The position numbers were made by a program, and so were the translations under genes. Below the pieces are notes generated by a model that worked only from the letters and a program-made list of their open reading frames with translations, was not told the DNA's origin and made no database searches. A DNA stretch of 23,577 nucleotides. It comes from CAMAUF01 sp046152925. Its GTDB lineage: Bacteria; Chloroflexota; Dehalococcoidia; Tepidiformales; Tepidiformaceae. The stretch lies in assembly GCA_046152925.1 (NCBI GenBank), contig JBJXFX010000045.1:1-23577 (forward strand), in the 5' to 3' direction. Of this stretch, positions 13,436 to 20,617 are shown one piece after another; the first letter of the stretch is position 1, and every line of letters starts with the position of its first letter.

Positions 13436-13990
13436 TCAGATGTCGCGGATCGAGAAATCGGCCGTGTTCATCATCACGCCCAAAACCATCATGGTCAGCG
13501 CCAGGACGAGCCCGACGATACTCACCGCCATGGAAGCCATGCGGGCGCTGCGGATTTCCGCCGGCGTCGCTGTGCCGCCGCTGAACTGGTCTTCGATCCG
13601 GTCGATCAGCCTGGGCCCAACCACGAACGAGTGAAACGCGAGCGCGGCGAGCAACACCAGGAAGATCGACATCTTGACGATGAACAGCACGCCGTAGCGG
13701 ATCGAGGTAAAGCTCGCCTCTTCGTCGATGTTGTAGTAGTCGCGCCAGTTCGAGATGAGGTAGGTGCCGGCGACCACGATGAGGACCAGCCCGATGCCGC
13801 CAAGCCAAAGGAACTTACGGGTCAGCTTCCGCATCAGGTCCACGCGGACGCGTTGGTCTTGGATGCTCCGCGAAACGGGCACCCAGGCGAAGGCGAGAAA
13901 GAACTGGGGCCCAACGAAGAGCGCTATCCCGAGGAGGTGAAACCAGATCGCGATGATGTGTGCGATGTTCGTGGCGTCGCTGTTTCCCAT
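13436..13990 (-). CDS. CopD/DUF2269-like integral membrane protein
   Basis: A 184-residue protein with four predicted membrane helices: HIIAIWFHLLGIALFVGPQF, FLWLGGIGLVLIVVAGTYLI, YGVLFIVKMSIFLVLLAALAF and VSIVGLVLALTMMVLGVMM. The first helix with a conserved His, and the third beginning 'RYGVLFIVKM', resemble the copper-resistance CopD membrane domain and related haem/redox-associated four-helix proteins; histidines at the helix ends could bind a metal or haem. No function is assigned. ATG 13990 follows AGGAG at good spacing; the open frame upstream encodes only low-complexity Pro/Arg sequence. It is the second gene after the six-helix protein, 142 bases away on the same strand. Confidence 0.8.
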   Translation of the reverse strand: MGNSDATNIAHIIAIWFHLLGIALFVGPQFFLAFAWVPVSRSIQDQRVRVDLMRKLTRKFLWLGGIGLVLIVVAGTYLISNWRDYYNIDEEASFTSIRYGVLFIVKMSIFLVLLAALAFHSFVVGPRLIDRIEDQFSGGTATPAEIRSARMASMAVSIVGLVLALTMMVLGVMMNTADFSIRDI

Positions 13991-14132
13991 GGTGGCTCCT
14001 CGCGTTCTGGTTCCATTACACGGGAAGCGCGGGCCACGGGCGAGGGGGCCCGCGTCTTGGTGAAACGTTGGCGGGAGTAGTGGTCCGAGTCGAGCGGCCG
14101 GAAGGGCGGCAGGACTCGGACCCGGCCCCCGG

Positions 14133-14783
14133 TCAGGCCGTGGCAGGGTGAGCCGACGCATCGACCACGCTACGCCCCGCCGACCGCAGCAGTTCTACCC
14201 CGAGCCCGATGAGCCAGAACGGCAGAAGAAGAAATGGAACGAAGAGCAGGCCACCCGCCATGCCCAACGTCGCGAGGACGCTCAGCCACATGAACCAGGC
14301 TGCGAAGGTACGACGGCGGCGCGCTTGAACCGCGACCGTCGCCGTCATGACCCCCAGAGGGACGGCGGCGCCGAGCAACAGGAACCCGTAGAAGAGGTTG
14401 TCGGTTGTGCGAGCAAATCCGGCATCAACGGGGACATCGCCCATCAGGTGCGCGGCACCCGATGCCGCCCCGACGATCCCGGCGGTCACGATCCCAACCG
14501 CACCTAATGTGGCACAGGATTGGCCAAATTGCCCGAAGGCGCGATCGATCGGGTCAGGCCCCGAAACGCGCCCCTGGACCCCGAACGCGAACGCGCCGAT
14601 GAGCGCGCACCCTCCGAGGATGAAGAGGACGGCCTGGACGACCACGCGCAAGCCATTGTCCTCGCTGTAGTCCACCCACTCCTGATCTGGCGCGTCGCCG
14701 GCGGGCGTCGCAGCCGACCCGAGCATCGCTCCCAGGAGAAGCACGCCAGCGAGGAGTCCAAGGACTCCACCAATTCGTTCCAT
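14133..14783 (-). CDS. Six-helix integral membrane protein, unknown
   Basis: The 216-residue product starts at ATG 14783 behind GGGAGG, seven bases away. Predicted membrane helices are at about residues 3-24 (GVLGLLAGVLLLGAMLG), 46-68 (VVVQAVLFILGGCALIGAFAFG), 84-108 (CATLGAVGIVTAGIVGAASG), 121-145 (NLFYGFLLLGAAVPLGVMTATVAV), 152-172 (FMWLSVLATLGMAGG) and 174-192 (FVPFLLLPFWLIGLGVELL). I do not recognise the family; the shape resembles small DUF4386-like or DUF998-like membrane proteins. The 14837-14852 palindrome lies 53 bases upstream and may control it. It probably shares a transcript with the CopD-like gene. Confidence 0.72.
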   Translation of the reverse strand: MERIGGVLGLLAGVLLLGAMLGSAATPAGDAPDQEWVDYSEDNGLRVVVQAVLFILGGCALIGAFAFGVQGRVSGPDPIDRAFGQFGQSCATLGAVGIVTAGIVGAASGAAHLMGDVPVDAGFARTTDNLFYGFLLLGAAVPLGVMTATVAVQARRRRTFAAWFMWLSVLATLGMAGGLLFVPFLLLPFWLIGLGVELLRSAGRSVVDASAHPATA

Positions 14784-14836
14784 GATTAACCTCCCGTTTC
14801 TGGTTGGAAGCATCGGCGCTCGGCCTCCCGCTGCCA

Positions 14837-14852
14837 TCCGTGCTAGCACGGA
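14837..14852. promoter_or_regulatory. 16-bp perfect palindrome, candidate operator
   Basis: TCCGTGCTAGCACGGA equals its own reverse complement. It sits 53 bases upstream of ATG 14783. Sixteen of twenty bases of the surrounding block (14833-14852) recur at 14952-14971, though the copy is a poorer dyad. This looks like the binding site of a dimeric regulator, but no regulator gene is in the window. Confidence 0.45.
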
Positions 14853-15158
14853 ACTTGGCGTCCGGGCCATCGCCTTCTCATCCTTTGGACGCCTCATTCG
14901 TAGAGCAGCCTTCACGCCGAGGCGGGCTACGAGGGTTTCGGGTCGCGCTAGGCCATCCTTGCTGGCACGCCGCGGTCTTCACGCTCATCGTCGCGGCCGT
15001 CCTCGTGGCTGGAAGAGGAGTCCGACGGCGAGCGGCGCCTGATCGAGCATCGGTCGACTGGCCGCCCACTGACCGACCATGTTCGCCGCGCTGCTGAAGC
15101 TGGCCGAACGCCAAGACAGCGCAACACCCGGGGAGGGGTCAGCGGCCTCGTGATGCCA

Positions 15159-15164
15159 TACACT
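15159..15164 (+). promoter_or_regulatory. Candidate -10 box of proA
   Basis: TACACT ends eight bases before ATG 15173 with no ribosome site between (a GGGAGGGG lies far upstream at 15131-15138). The transcript would start within a few bases of the ATG. No clear -35 hexamer is seen. Confidence 0.4.
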
Positions 15165-15172
15165 GGCGAGCT

Positions 15173-16456
15173 ATGAGCACCGCCACCGCTTCGTACATCC
15201 GCGACCGGGCGGCCGCCGCTCGCGCGGCCGCCCGCCAAATCGCCCAGCTTTCGACAGACGCCAAAAACAAGGCTCTCCGCCGGGTCGCCGAGCTCCTGGA
15301 GACCGACCAGGCTGCGGTGCTCGCGGCCAACGCCGAAGACCTCGAGGCTGGCCGTGCGGCGGGCCTCGATGCCTACTTCCTCGAGCGCCTCACGCTGACA
15401 CCCGACCGGCTTCGTGGCATCGCCAACGACACGCGGGCGGTCGCCACGTTGCCCGACCCGATCGGCGAAGAGTTCGACGTGCGGACGTTGCCAAACGGCC
15501 TCCGGATCGGCCGGCGGCGGGTCCCGCTCGGGGTTGTCGCCTGCATTTATGAGTCGCGGCCGAACGTGACCATCGACATCGCCGCCCTCTGCCTGAAGAG
15601 CGGCAACGCTGCCATCCTCCGCGGCGGCAAGGAAGCGCGGCACAGCAACGAGGCCCTCGGCCGGCTTCTCCAGCGCGGGCTCGCTGAAGCAGGCATCCCC
15701 GGCGACAGCGTCCAGGTGATCAGCGACCCCGACCGTGGCCACGTGGATGAACTGCTCGAAATGCACGACTTGGTCGACATCATTGTGCCGCGCGGTGGCC
15801 CTGCGCTTATCGACTACGTCCGGCGCAAGGCCACGATGCCCGTGGTCGCCCACGGTGACGCCGTCGTGCAAATCTACGTTGACGCCGAAATCGACCTTGC
15901 GATGGCCGTCACGGTGGTGGACAACGCGAAGACGCGCCGCTACTCCATCTGCAACGCGGTCGACACGCTGCTCGTGCACCATCAGAGCGCGCCGGCGTTC
16001 CTGGCGGCGCTCAGCGAACATTGGGGCCCCAAGGTGGAGCTCGTGGCAGACGCGCGCGCGCAAACCTTGCTCGCCGGCCACGCCGCAGCCGGCCACTCCG
16101 TGCTTACGGCCACCGAGGCGGACTGGCGCACGGAGCACCTCGCGCTCAAGGTGGGCGTCCGCGTCGTCGATTCGATGGACGACGCGATCGCGCACATCGA
16201 GCACTATGGGAGCCACCACAGCGACGCCATCCTCACGGAGAACTACTCGAACGCCATGCGTTTTCTCGATGAGGTAGATTCTGCATGCGTCTACGTCAAC
16301 GCGAGCACGCAGTTCACGGATGGGGCCCAGTTCGGCCTCGGCGCAGAAGTTGGGATTTCGACGCAGAAGATGCATGCGCGCGGGCCGATGGGCCTCCGCG
16401 AGCTCACGAGTTACAAATGGACCATCCTCGGCAAAGGTCAGGTACGCCCCCTGTGA
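15173..16456 (+). CDS. proA: Gamma-glutamyl phosphate reductase ProA
   Basis: ProA reduces gamma-glutamyl phosphate with NADPH to glutamate semialdehyde, the second step of proline synthesis. The 427-residue protein matches the family length. Signatures are VPLGVVACIYESRPNVTIDIAALCLKSGNAAILRGGKEA (about residues 119-157, shown here in outline), the catalytic cysteine in RRYSICNAVDTLLVH (about residue 262), and FGLGAEVGISTQKMHARGPMG near the end. The usual residues before the cysteine are RPGV; here they are RYSI, a mild change. The partner kinase gene proB is not in the window. A small acidic-tailed protein follows with its start inside the proA stop codon. Confidence 0.97.
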   Translation: MSTATASYIRDRAAAARAAARQIAQLSTDAKNKALRRVAELLETDQAAVLAANAEDLEAGRAAGLDAYFLERLTLTPDRLRGIANDTRAVATLPDPIGEEFDVRTLPNGLRIGRRRVPLGVVACIYESRPNVTIDIAALCLKSGNAAILRGGKEARHSNEALGRLLQRGLAEAGIPGDSVQVISDPDRGHVDELLEMHDLVDIIVPRGGPALIDYVRRKATMPVVAHGDAVVQIYVDAEIDLAMAVTVVDNAKTRRYSICNAVDTLLVHHQSAPAFLAALSEHWGPKVELVADARAQTLLAGHAAAGHSVLTATEADWRTEHLALKVGVRVVDSMDDAIAHIEHYGSHHSDAILTENYSNAMRFLDEVDSACVYVNASTQFTDGAQFGLGAEVGISTQKMHARGPMGLRELTSYKWTILGKGQVRPL

Positions 16457-16773
16457 TTTACTTCGAACGCGAAAGCCGGACGCCCTCTTCTGAGGCGTAC
16501 ATGATCTTCGAGGACGGCGGCCTCGTCGGCCGGATCGATATCCACTACCAGTCGGACCAGGTGCACGCGACGCTCTGCACGACCGCGGACGCGGACGAAG
16601 TCCGCATCCAGCAGCTGATCGACAGCGCGGACGAACAGCTCGTGATGACGGCGAACCCGTATCGCGAGGACTTTATTGTCACGGTTTGGAAGGGCTCGCC
16701 CGCGGGCGTCTATAGCGACGACAGCACGGACGACGAAGACGATGACGGCGAGGACGCTTTTCGCCTGAATTAG
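16453..16773 (+). CDS. Small acidic-tailed hypothetical protein coupled to proA
   Basis: A 106-residue protein whose GTG start shares GTGA with the proA stop, so it must be translated by coupling. The first 85 residues look like a compact alpha/beta fold: YMIFEDGGLVGRIDIHY, VHATLCTTADADEVRIQQLIDSADEQLV and REDFIVTVWKGSPAG. The last 20 are almost all Asp, Glu and Ser, ending AFRLN. I recall similar short proteins in Chloroflexota genomes without function. The acidic tail may bind a basic partner or give solubility. The family-like core, coupling and normal base composition support a true gene. Confidence 0.78.
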   Translation: MIYFERESRTPSSEAYMIFEDGGLVGRIDIHYQSDQVHATLCTTADADEVRIQQLIDSADEQLVMTANPYREDFIVTVWKGSPAGVYSDDSTDDEDDDGEDAFRLN

Positions 16774-16883
16774 CGGCCCGCGCAGTATTCCAATTCGCGG
16801 CGCAGGCCAGTCGCCATTCCCGTAAAGCCCGATTCGACGGCCCTTCGATGCAATCCTGGAATCCACTCGTTGGCGCGCAAGCG

Positions 16884-16912
16884 TTGCGTTTCGTTTTCGC
16901 CCGGCCTACGCT
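16884..16912 (+). promoter_or_regulatory. Promoter of mscL
   Basis: TTGCGT (16884-16889), a 17-base spacer and TACGCT (16907-16912) make a good sigma70-type promoter. The predicted leader is about 25 bases and includes the GGAGG at 16932-16936. Confidence 0.6.
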
Positions 16913-16943
16913 GCGCCCGAAGTTGCAATTCGGAGGCTATACA

Positions 16944-17336
16944 GTGAACTCACCAATCATCCAGGAATTTAAGGCGTTTCTCATGCGCGGAAACGTCGTT
17001 GACCTCGCCGTCGCGGTCATCATGGGCGTCGCGTTCGGCGCGGCGGTCACGACGTTTGTCGACGGCATCATCAGTCCGATCATTGGGGCGATCTTCGGGA
17101 AGCCGAGTTTCGCGAGCGTCGGGATCGACATCGGCGATGGCCGGTTGCAGATCGGCGCGCTCATCGACTCGGTTATCAACCTGATCACCGTCGGCGCAGC
17201 CGTCTTCTTCTTCATCGTGAAGCCCATCGGCATGCTCCAGGCTCGCGCGAAGAAAGAAGAGGCGGCCGCCCCGCCAGCCCCGGCCGAGGATGTCGTCCTC
17301 CTCCGCGAAATCCGCGACCTCCTTTCCCGCCGCTAA
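16944..17336 (+). CDS. mscL: Large-conductance mechanosensitive channel MscL
   Basis: MscL forms a pentameric pore in the cytoplasmic membrane that opens under tension and releases solutes during osmotic downshock. The 130-residue protein has the standard parts: an amphipathic N-terminal helix, FKAFLMRGNVVDLAVAVIMG, the pore-lining first membrane helix with the glycine-rich GVAFGAAVTTFVDGIISPIIG, a short periplasmic loop, the second helix ALIDSVINLITVGAAVFFFIVKP, and a C-terminal helical bundle (EDVVLLREIRDLLS) after an Ala/Pro linker. GTG 16944 was chosen because GGAGG lies seven bases upstream and the family starts here; the open frame further upstream is unlike MscL. Confidence 0.97.
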   Translation: MNSPIIQEFKAFLMRGNVVDLAVAVIMGVAFGAAVTTFVDGIISPIIGAIFGKPSFASVGIDIGDGRLQIGALIDSVINLITVGAAVFFFIVKPIGMLQARAKKEEAAAPPAPAEDVVLLREIRDLLSRR

Positions 17337-17347
17337 CCGCAGGGCCA

Positions 17348-17378
17348 GGCGCGCGCCTCCCTCCCGTTGGCGCGCGCC
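17348..17378. repeat. Strong GC hairpin between mscL and coaX
   Basis: GGCGCGCGCC at 17348-17357 and again at 17369-17378 pair through ten bases around an 11-base loop; GCC/GGC outside one mismatch extends the stem. It begins 12 bases after the mscL stop. There is no T-run, so it may end mscL transcription weakly, protect the 3' end, or act on coaX, whose -35 box lies in the second arm. Confidence 0.6.
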
Positions 17379-17395
17379 GGGCCATCCTGTAGCGT
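17367..17395 (+). promoter_or_regulatory. Promoter of the coaX-coaBC operon
   Basis: TTGGCG (17367-17372), a 17-base spacer and TAGCGT (17390-17395) form a fair sigma70-type promoter about 48 bases before ATG 17444. The -35 box overlaps the 3' arm of the 17348-17378 hairpin. Confidence 0.5.
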
Positions 17396-17443
17396 AGTCC
17401 GCGCACGGGGACCCCTGAGGGCCCCAAGCAGGTCAGGCCCCAG

Positions 17444-18211
17444 ATGCTTCTTGCGCTCGATATCGGTAACACCTCGATCCACGTCGGTCTCTTCGACGGC
17501 GACACGCTTTCCGCCACCTGGCGGATCGGCGTCGAGACCGAGAAGCTTCCGGACGAGTACGGCGTCCTTCTCATGACGCTCCTCTCGACCCAGGAGTACT
17601 CCCCGAAGGACATCCATGCCTGCATCATCGGCTGCGATGTGCCGCCCCTCATCCCGACGTTCGAGCAGGTCTGCAAGCGTTACTTCGGCGTCGCCCCGAT
17701 GATCGTGGGCCACGGCGGGCTCAAGACGGGCGTCCGGATCCTCTACGACAACCCCAAACAGCTCGGCGCCGACCGAATCGTGGATGCCGTCGCCGCGATC
17801 AAGCAGTACGGCGTCCCCGTCATCGTGGTCGACTTCGGCACAGCGACGGTGTTCGACGCCGTCAACGCACAGGGCGATTACCTCGGCGGCGCCATTGCCC
17901 CTGGCATTGGCATTGCCTCTGAAGCGCTGTTCAGCCGGGCAGCCATGCTCTATCGCGTCCAGCTGGAACGCCCGCCGGTCGCAATCGGCAAGAACACCAT
18001 CCACGCCATGCAGTCGGGTATCCTCTTCGGCTACGTCGGCTTGGTGGAGGGCATCGTCCAGCGCTTCAAGAAGGAGCTCGGCGGCAGCCCCACCGTGGTG
18101 GGGACCGGCGGCTGGGCCAAGCAGGTCGCGAACGAAACTTCGTGCATCGACGTGGTCGACCAAGACCTGACGTTGAACGGCCTGCGCTACATCTACGAGT
18201 TGAACCGATGA
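17444..18211 (+). CDS. coaX: Type III pantothenate kinase CoaX
   Basis: CoaX phosphorylates pantothenate, the first step of CoA synthesis, and unlike CoaA is not inhibited by CoA. The 255-residue protein belongs to the ASKHA superfamily: the phosphate-1 motif LLALDIGNTSIHVGLF at the start, NPKQLGADRIVDAVAA with the catalytic Asp (about residue 108), IVVDFGTATVFDAV for the phosphate-2 region, YLGGAIAPGIGIASEAL, and a C-terminal GTGGWAKQV. Length and order are normal. Its stop overlaps the coaBC start by ATGA, so both enzymes of the CoA route are made from one message. Confidence 0.97.
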   Translation: MLLALDIGNTSIHVGLFDGDTLSATWRIGVETEKLPDEYGVLLMTLLSTQEYSPKDIHACIIGCDVPPLIPTFEQVCKRYFGVAPMIVGHGGLKTGVRILYDNPKQLGADRIVDAVAAIKQYGVPVIVVDFGTATVFDAVNAQGDYLGGAIAPGIGIASEALFSRAAMLYRVQLERPPVAIGKNTIHAMQSGILFGYVGLVEGIVQRFKKELGGSPTVVGTGGWAKQVANETSCIDVVDQDLTLNGLRYIYELNR

Positions 18212-19461
18212 CACTGAAGTTGAACGAGCTCCCCCGCCCCGGCGGTGAATTCGCCCGCAGCGCGGCGCCGCTCGATGGCAAGCACGTCGTGCTTGGCGTG
18301 ACTGGCTCCATCGCGGCCTTCAAAGCCGCGGACCTGTGCAGCAAGCTGCGACAGGCAGGAGCGACGGTCGAGGTCATCATGACGCCTGCCGCAGCCCGCT
18401 TCGTCACACCGCTCACGTTTCAGTCGTTGTCTGGGCGCGCAGTCGTCATCGACATGTTCAGCGCCGCCGAGCCCGAGGCGCACGTCGAAGTGGCGCGCCG
18501 GGCGGACATCATGGTGGTCGCGCCCGCCACGGCCGACTTCATGGCGAACCTCGCCGCCGGCCAAACGCCCGACATGGTTTCCCTGACGGCGCTCGCGACC
18601 ACTGCGCCCGTCCTGGTGGCGCCGGCGATGGACAGCAACATGTGGGAGCACGCGGCGACCCAGGCGAACGTGGCGATCCTGCGAGACCGGGGCGTGGGCT
18701 TGGTCGGCCCCGCGCGGGGGCGGCTCGCGAGCGGGCGAAACGGCGCCGGCCGGATGGTCGAAGTGCCTGCGATCGTGGGCGCCGTCGCCGCCGCTCTGGG
18801 CCAGGCCGCAGGCGATATGCGAGGGCTGCACGTCGTTGTCTCCGCGGGCGGCACGCAGGAGCCGCTCGACCCCGTCCGGTTCATCGGCAACCGGAGCAGC
18901 GGCAAAATGGGCTTCGCCATCGCCGAGGCGGCCCGCGACCGTGGCGCCACAGTCACGCTGGTTGCCGGGCCCGTCGCGCTGGACACGCCGATCGGCGTCG
19001 CGCGCAAGGACGTGGCGACGGTGGCCGAGATGCTCGCCGCTCTCCGGGAGGCGACGGTCGAGTCAGACGCGCTCGTGATGGCGGCGGCGCCCGCGGACTT
19101 CCGCCCCGAGACGGCCGCAGACCAGAAGATCAAGAAGGCGCCCGGCAAGGACGACTTGGAGCTGCGGTTGGCCAAGACGCCCGACATCCTCGGCTCCCTG
19201 GAGGGTGGCGGCGTGCGCGTCGGCTTCGCCGCGGAGACCGAGAACCTCGCGGCGAACGCGGTCGAGAAGCTCGAGCGCAAGCGGCTCGACTTTATCGTCG
19301 GCAACGATGTCACCAAAGCGGGCAGCGGGTTTGCGACCGACACCAACCAGGTGACCTTCTTCTACCCCGACGGTCGCATCGAAGAGCTGCCGTTGATGGC
19401 GAAGTACGCGGTCGCGCACGCCATCTGGGACCGCGTGTTGGCTGTGCGCAGCCGGCCGTGA
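18208..19461 (+). CDS. coaBC: Phosphopantothenoylcysteine decarboxylase/ligase CoaBC
   Basis: This bifunctional flavoprotein joins 4'-phosphopantothenate to cysteine with CTP (CoaB) and decarboxylates the product (CoaC). The 417-residue chain starts with about 25 extra residues, then CoaC: VVLGVTGSIAAFKAADL (FMN site), HVEVARRADIMVVAPATADF with the active-site His, and VAPAMDSNMWEH, where the classical motif is PxMNxxMW. The segment that holds the catalytic cysteine in E. coli (ACGD) reads LASGRNGAGRM. CoaB follows from about residue 210: VVSAGGTQEPLDPVRFIGNRSSGKMG, then KIKKAPG and FAAETENL. The Asp and Ser substitutions occur in some other lineages as far as I recall, so activity is expected. 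Confidence 0.96.
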   Translation: MTLKLNELPRPGGEFARSAAPLDGKHVVLGVTGSIAAFKAADLCSKLRQAGATVEVIMTPAAARFVTPLTFQSLSGRAVVIDMFSAAEPEAHVEVARRADIMVVAPATADFMANLAAGQTPDMVSLTALATTAPVLVAPAMDSNMWEHAATQANVAILRDRGVGLVGPARGRLASGRNGAGRMVEVPAIVGAVAAALGQAAGDMRGLHVVVSAGGTQEPLDPVRFIGNRSSGKMGFAIAEAARDRGATVTLVAGPVALDTPIGVARKDVATVAEMLAALREATVESDALVMAAAPADFRPETAADQKIKKAPGKDDLELRLAKTPDILGSLEGGGVRVGFAAETENLAANAVEKLERKRLDFIVGNDVTKAGSGFATDTNQVTFFYPDGRIEELPLMAKYAVAHAIWDRVLAVRSRP

Positions 19462-20117
19462 TCGCTGAGGAAGGGGTGGCGCCCGATGGCCGCCCGATGA
19501 TGCATCCGCTCTCGCGCGAGGAGTGGCGCGCGTGGCTGCAGGCGAACCAGGCGTCTTCTCAGGGCGTGTGGCTCGTCTCGTTTAAGGAGGCAACAGGCAA
19601 GCCCCGCATCGACTACGACGAGGCAGTCGAAGAACTCCTCTGTTTCGGTTGGGTCGACTCGAAGCCGGGAAAGCTTGATGAGGAGCGCAGCCTGCTCTGG
19701 TGCGCCCCGCGGAAGGCGCGGAGCGGCTGGTCCCGGCCGAACAAGCAGCGCGTCGAACGGTTGATCGCCGCTGGGCTGATGCAGGAGCGCGGCTTGGCCG
19801 CTATCGAAGCTGCGAAGGCGAACGGGAGCTGGACGTTGTTAGACACCGTGGAAGACCTCCTCCTGCCGGAGGATCTGGCTGCCGCCCTCGCCGCGGCCGG
19901 CTCCGCTGAGCGCTGGGAGGCGATGAGCCGTTCGGCCCGCCGCGGCGTGCTTGAGTGGATCACCCAGGCACGCAGGCCCGAGACGCGGGCAGCGCGCATT
20001 CAGGCGGCCGCGGAAGCCGCGAAGGACGGGCGGGCGGCGAACGCCTGGCGGCCGCCAACGGGCGGCTCGCCGGGCAGCCCGTCACCTTCCGGGCCGGACA
20101 CGCCATTGCAAGGGTAG
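19458..20117 (+). CDS. YdeI/OmpD-associated family protein
   Basis: A protein of up to 219 residues of the YdeI family. Signatures are REEWRAWLQANQASSQGVWLVSFKEATGKPRIDYDEAVEELLCFGWVDS (about residues 19-67, outlined), the RSGWSRPNKQRVERLIAAGLM block, ANGSWTLLDTVEDLLLPEDL, and the closing RSARRGVLEWITQARRPETRAARI. Function is poorly known; relatives are linked to stress and peptide resistance. The GTG at 19458 overlaps the coaBC stop by GTGA. The internal GTG 19476, preceded by GAGGAAGG, is an alternative; ATG 19497 is less likely because the conserved 'DGRP' before it would be lost. A low-complexity Pro/Ser tail follows. Confidence 0.88.
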   Translation: MIAEEGVAPDGRPMMHPLSREEWRAWLQANQASSQGVWLVSFKEATGKPRIDYDEAVEELLCFGWVDSKPGKLDEERSLLWCAPRKARSGWSRPNKQRVERLIAAGLMQERGLAAIEAAKANGSWTLLDTVEDLLLPEDLAAALAAAGSAERWEAMSRSARRGVLEWITQARRPETRAARIQAAAEAAKDGRAANAWRPPTGGSPGSPSPSGPDTPLQG

Positions 20118-20139
20118 AGTCCCCCTTGGAGGCTACCCC

Positions 20140-20232
20140 GTGTTTCTTCGCCGCTTGTTCTTCTTCCGCCGCCGGCCGTTGGTTGGCCGGCCGATAGCGC
20201 GTCGCCGGTTCATCCGGAGGCGCATCCTCTAA
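20140..20232 (+). CDS. Possible 30-residue arginine-rich microprotein
   Basis: GTG 20140 has a perfect GGAGG seven bases upstream (20128-20132), and the ORF ends in TAA at 20230-20232. The predicted product is 30 residues, 12 of them arginine, with an FFF cluster (LRRLFFFRRRPLVGRP) and a closing RRRFIRRRIL. TAGAGT (20115-20120) at the end of the previous gene could be a -10 box. The sequence could bind RNA, DNA or membranes; I know no family. The excellent ribosome site in a gap otherwise empty of genes is the reason for calling it. Confidence 0.5.
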   Translation: MFLRRLFFFRRRPLVGRPIARRRFIRRRIL

Positions 20233-20250
20233 CCCAGTGGGTCCAAGGGA

Positions 20251-20577
20251 TTAGGCCGCGGGTTCGAGGGTCGCCGACATGCTGCCGACCGAATCCGGCA
20301 TGTCCGGGTCGGCGCCGAAGCTGTGGATTTCGGTTTGCTTGCGCTCGGCCTCGCCGCGCGGGCCCGTCATGACGATCGCCTTGCCCTGCGAGTCCACCAC
20401 GCAGGCGATGGCGAACGCCTTATCTTTCGAATAGCCGAAGAGTTGGCGCATCATCCGGATGACGTACGCGTAGGTATGGTGGTCGTCATCAAGGAGGATG
20501 AGGTGGTAGGGCTTCCCCATCTCCTGGTCGGTCTCGTCCAGGATCTCGATGCCGGGCTTGGTCACAGTCGTCGCCAT
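20251..20577 (-). CDS. clpS: ClpS-family protease adaptor, variant degron pocket
   Basis: ClpS delivers N-degron substrates to the ClpAP or ClpCP protease. The 108-residue protein has a short disordered head (MATTVTKPGIEILDETDQEMG), then the core PYHLILLDDDHHTYAYVIRMM, QLFGYSKDKAFAIACVVDSQGKAIVMTG and AERKQTEIHSFGADP. Against E. coli ClpS, the Asn of the degron pocket (N34) is Asp here, and the His (H66 in 'VHYQGKAI') is Asp ('VVDSQGKAI'). This fits the divergent ClpS type with HTYxYV that I recall from Planctomycetota and Cyanobacteria (ClpS2-like), which have altered specificity. Neither clpA nor clpC is in the window. TATACT lies 11 bases before the ATG. Confidence 0.9.
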   Translation of the reverse strand: MATTVTKPGIEILDETDQEMGKPYHLILLDDDHHTYAYVIRMMRQLFGYSKDKAFAIACVVDSQGKAIVMTGPRGEAERKQTEIHSFGADPDMPDSVGSMSATLEPAA

Positions 20578-20588
20578 GCGTTGCCCCG

Positions 20589-20594
20589 AGTATA
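20589..20594 (-). promoter_or_regulatory. Candidate -10 box of clpS
   Basis: TATACT on the minus strand ends 11 bases before ATG 20577. Spacing is the same as at the transporter gene, and no Shine-Dalgarno sequence is present. The -35 region is not recognisable. Confidence 0.4.
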
Positions 20595-20617
20595 CGGGAT
20601 GCGTCCGCCTGGGGCGG

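Larger units (their letters stand above)
14784..15172. other. 389-base divergent intergenic region
   Basis: This gap separates the leftward membrane-protein gene from rightward proA. It holds the ribosome site of the former, a 16-bp perfect palindrome at 14837-14852, a similar 20-base block at 14952-14971, and the proA -10 box. ORFs in it on both strands lack ribosome sites and recognisable sequence. No tRNA or other RNA fold was found. Confidence 0.6.

Noticed and set aside
14895..14945. TAGAGCAG-like stretch that recalls a tRNA D-arm
   Set aside because: No matching acceptor or T-arm could be paired around it.
14804..15097. Plus-strand ORF in the divergent gap, with a hydrophobic stretch
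   Set aside because: No ribosome site, runs over the palindrome and has no recognisable domain; treated as non-coding.
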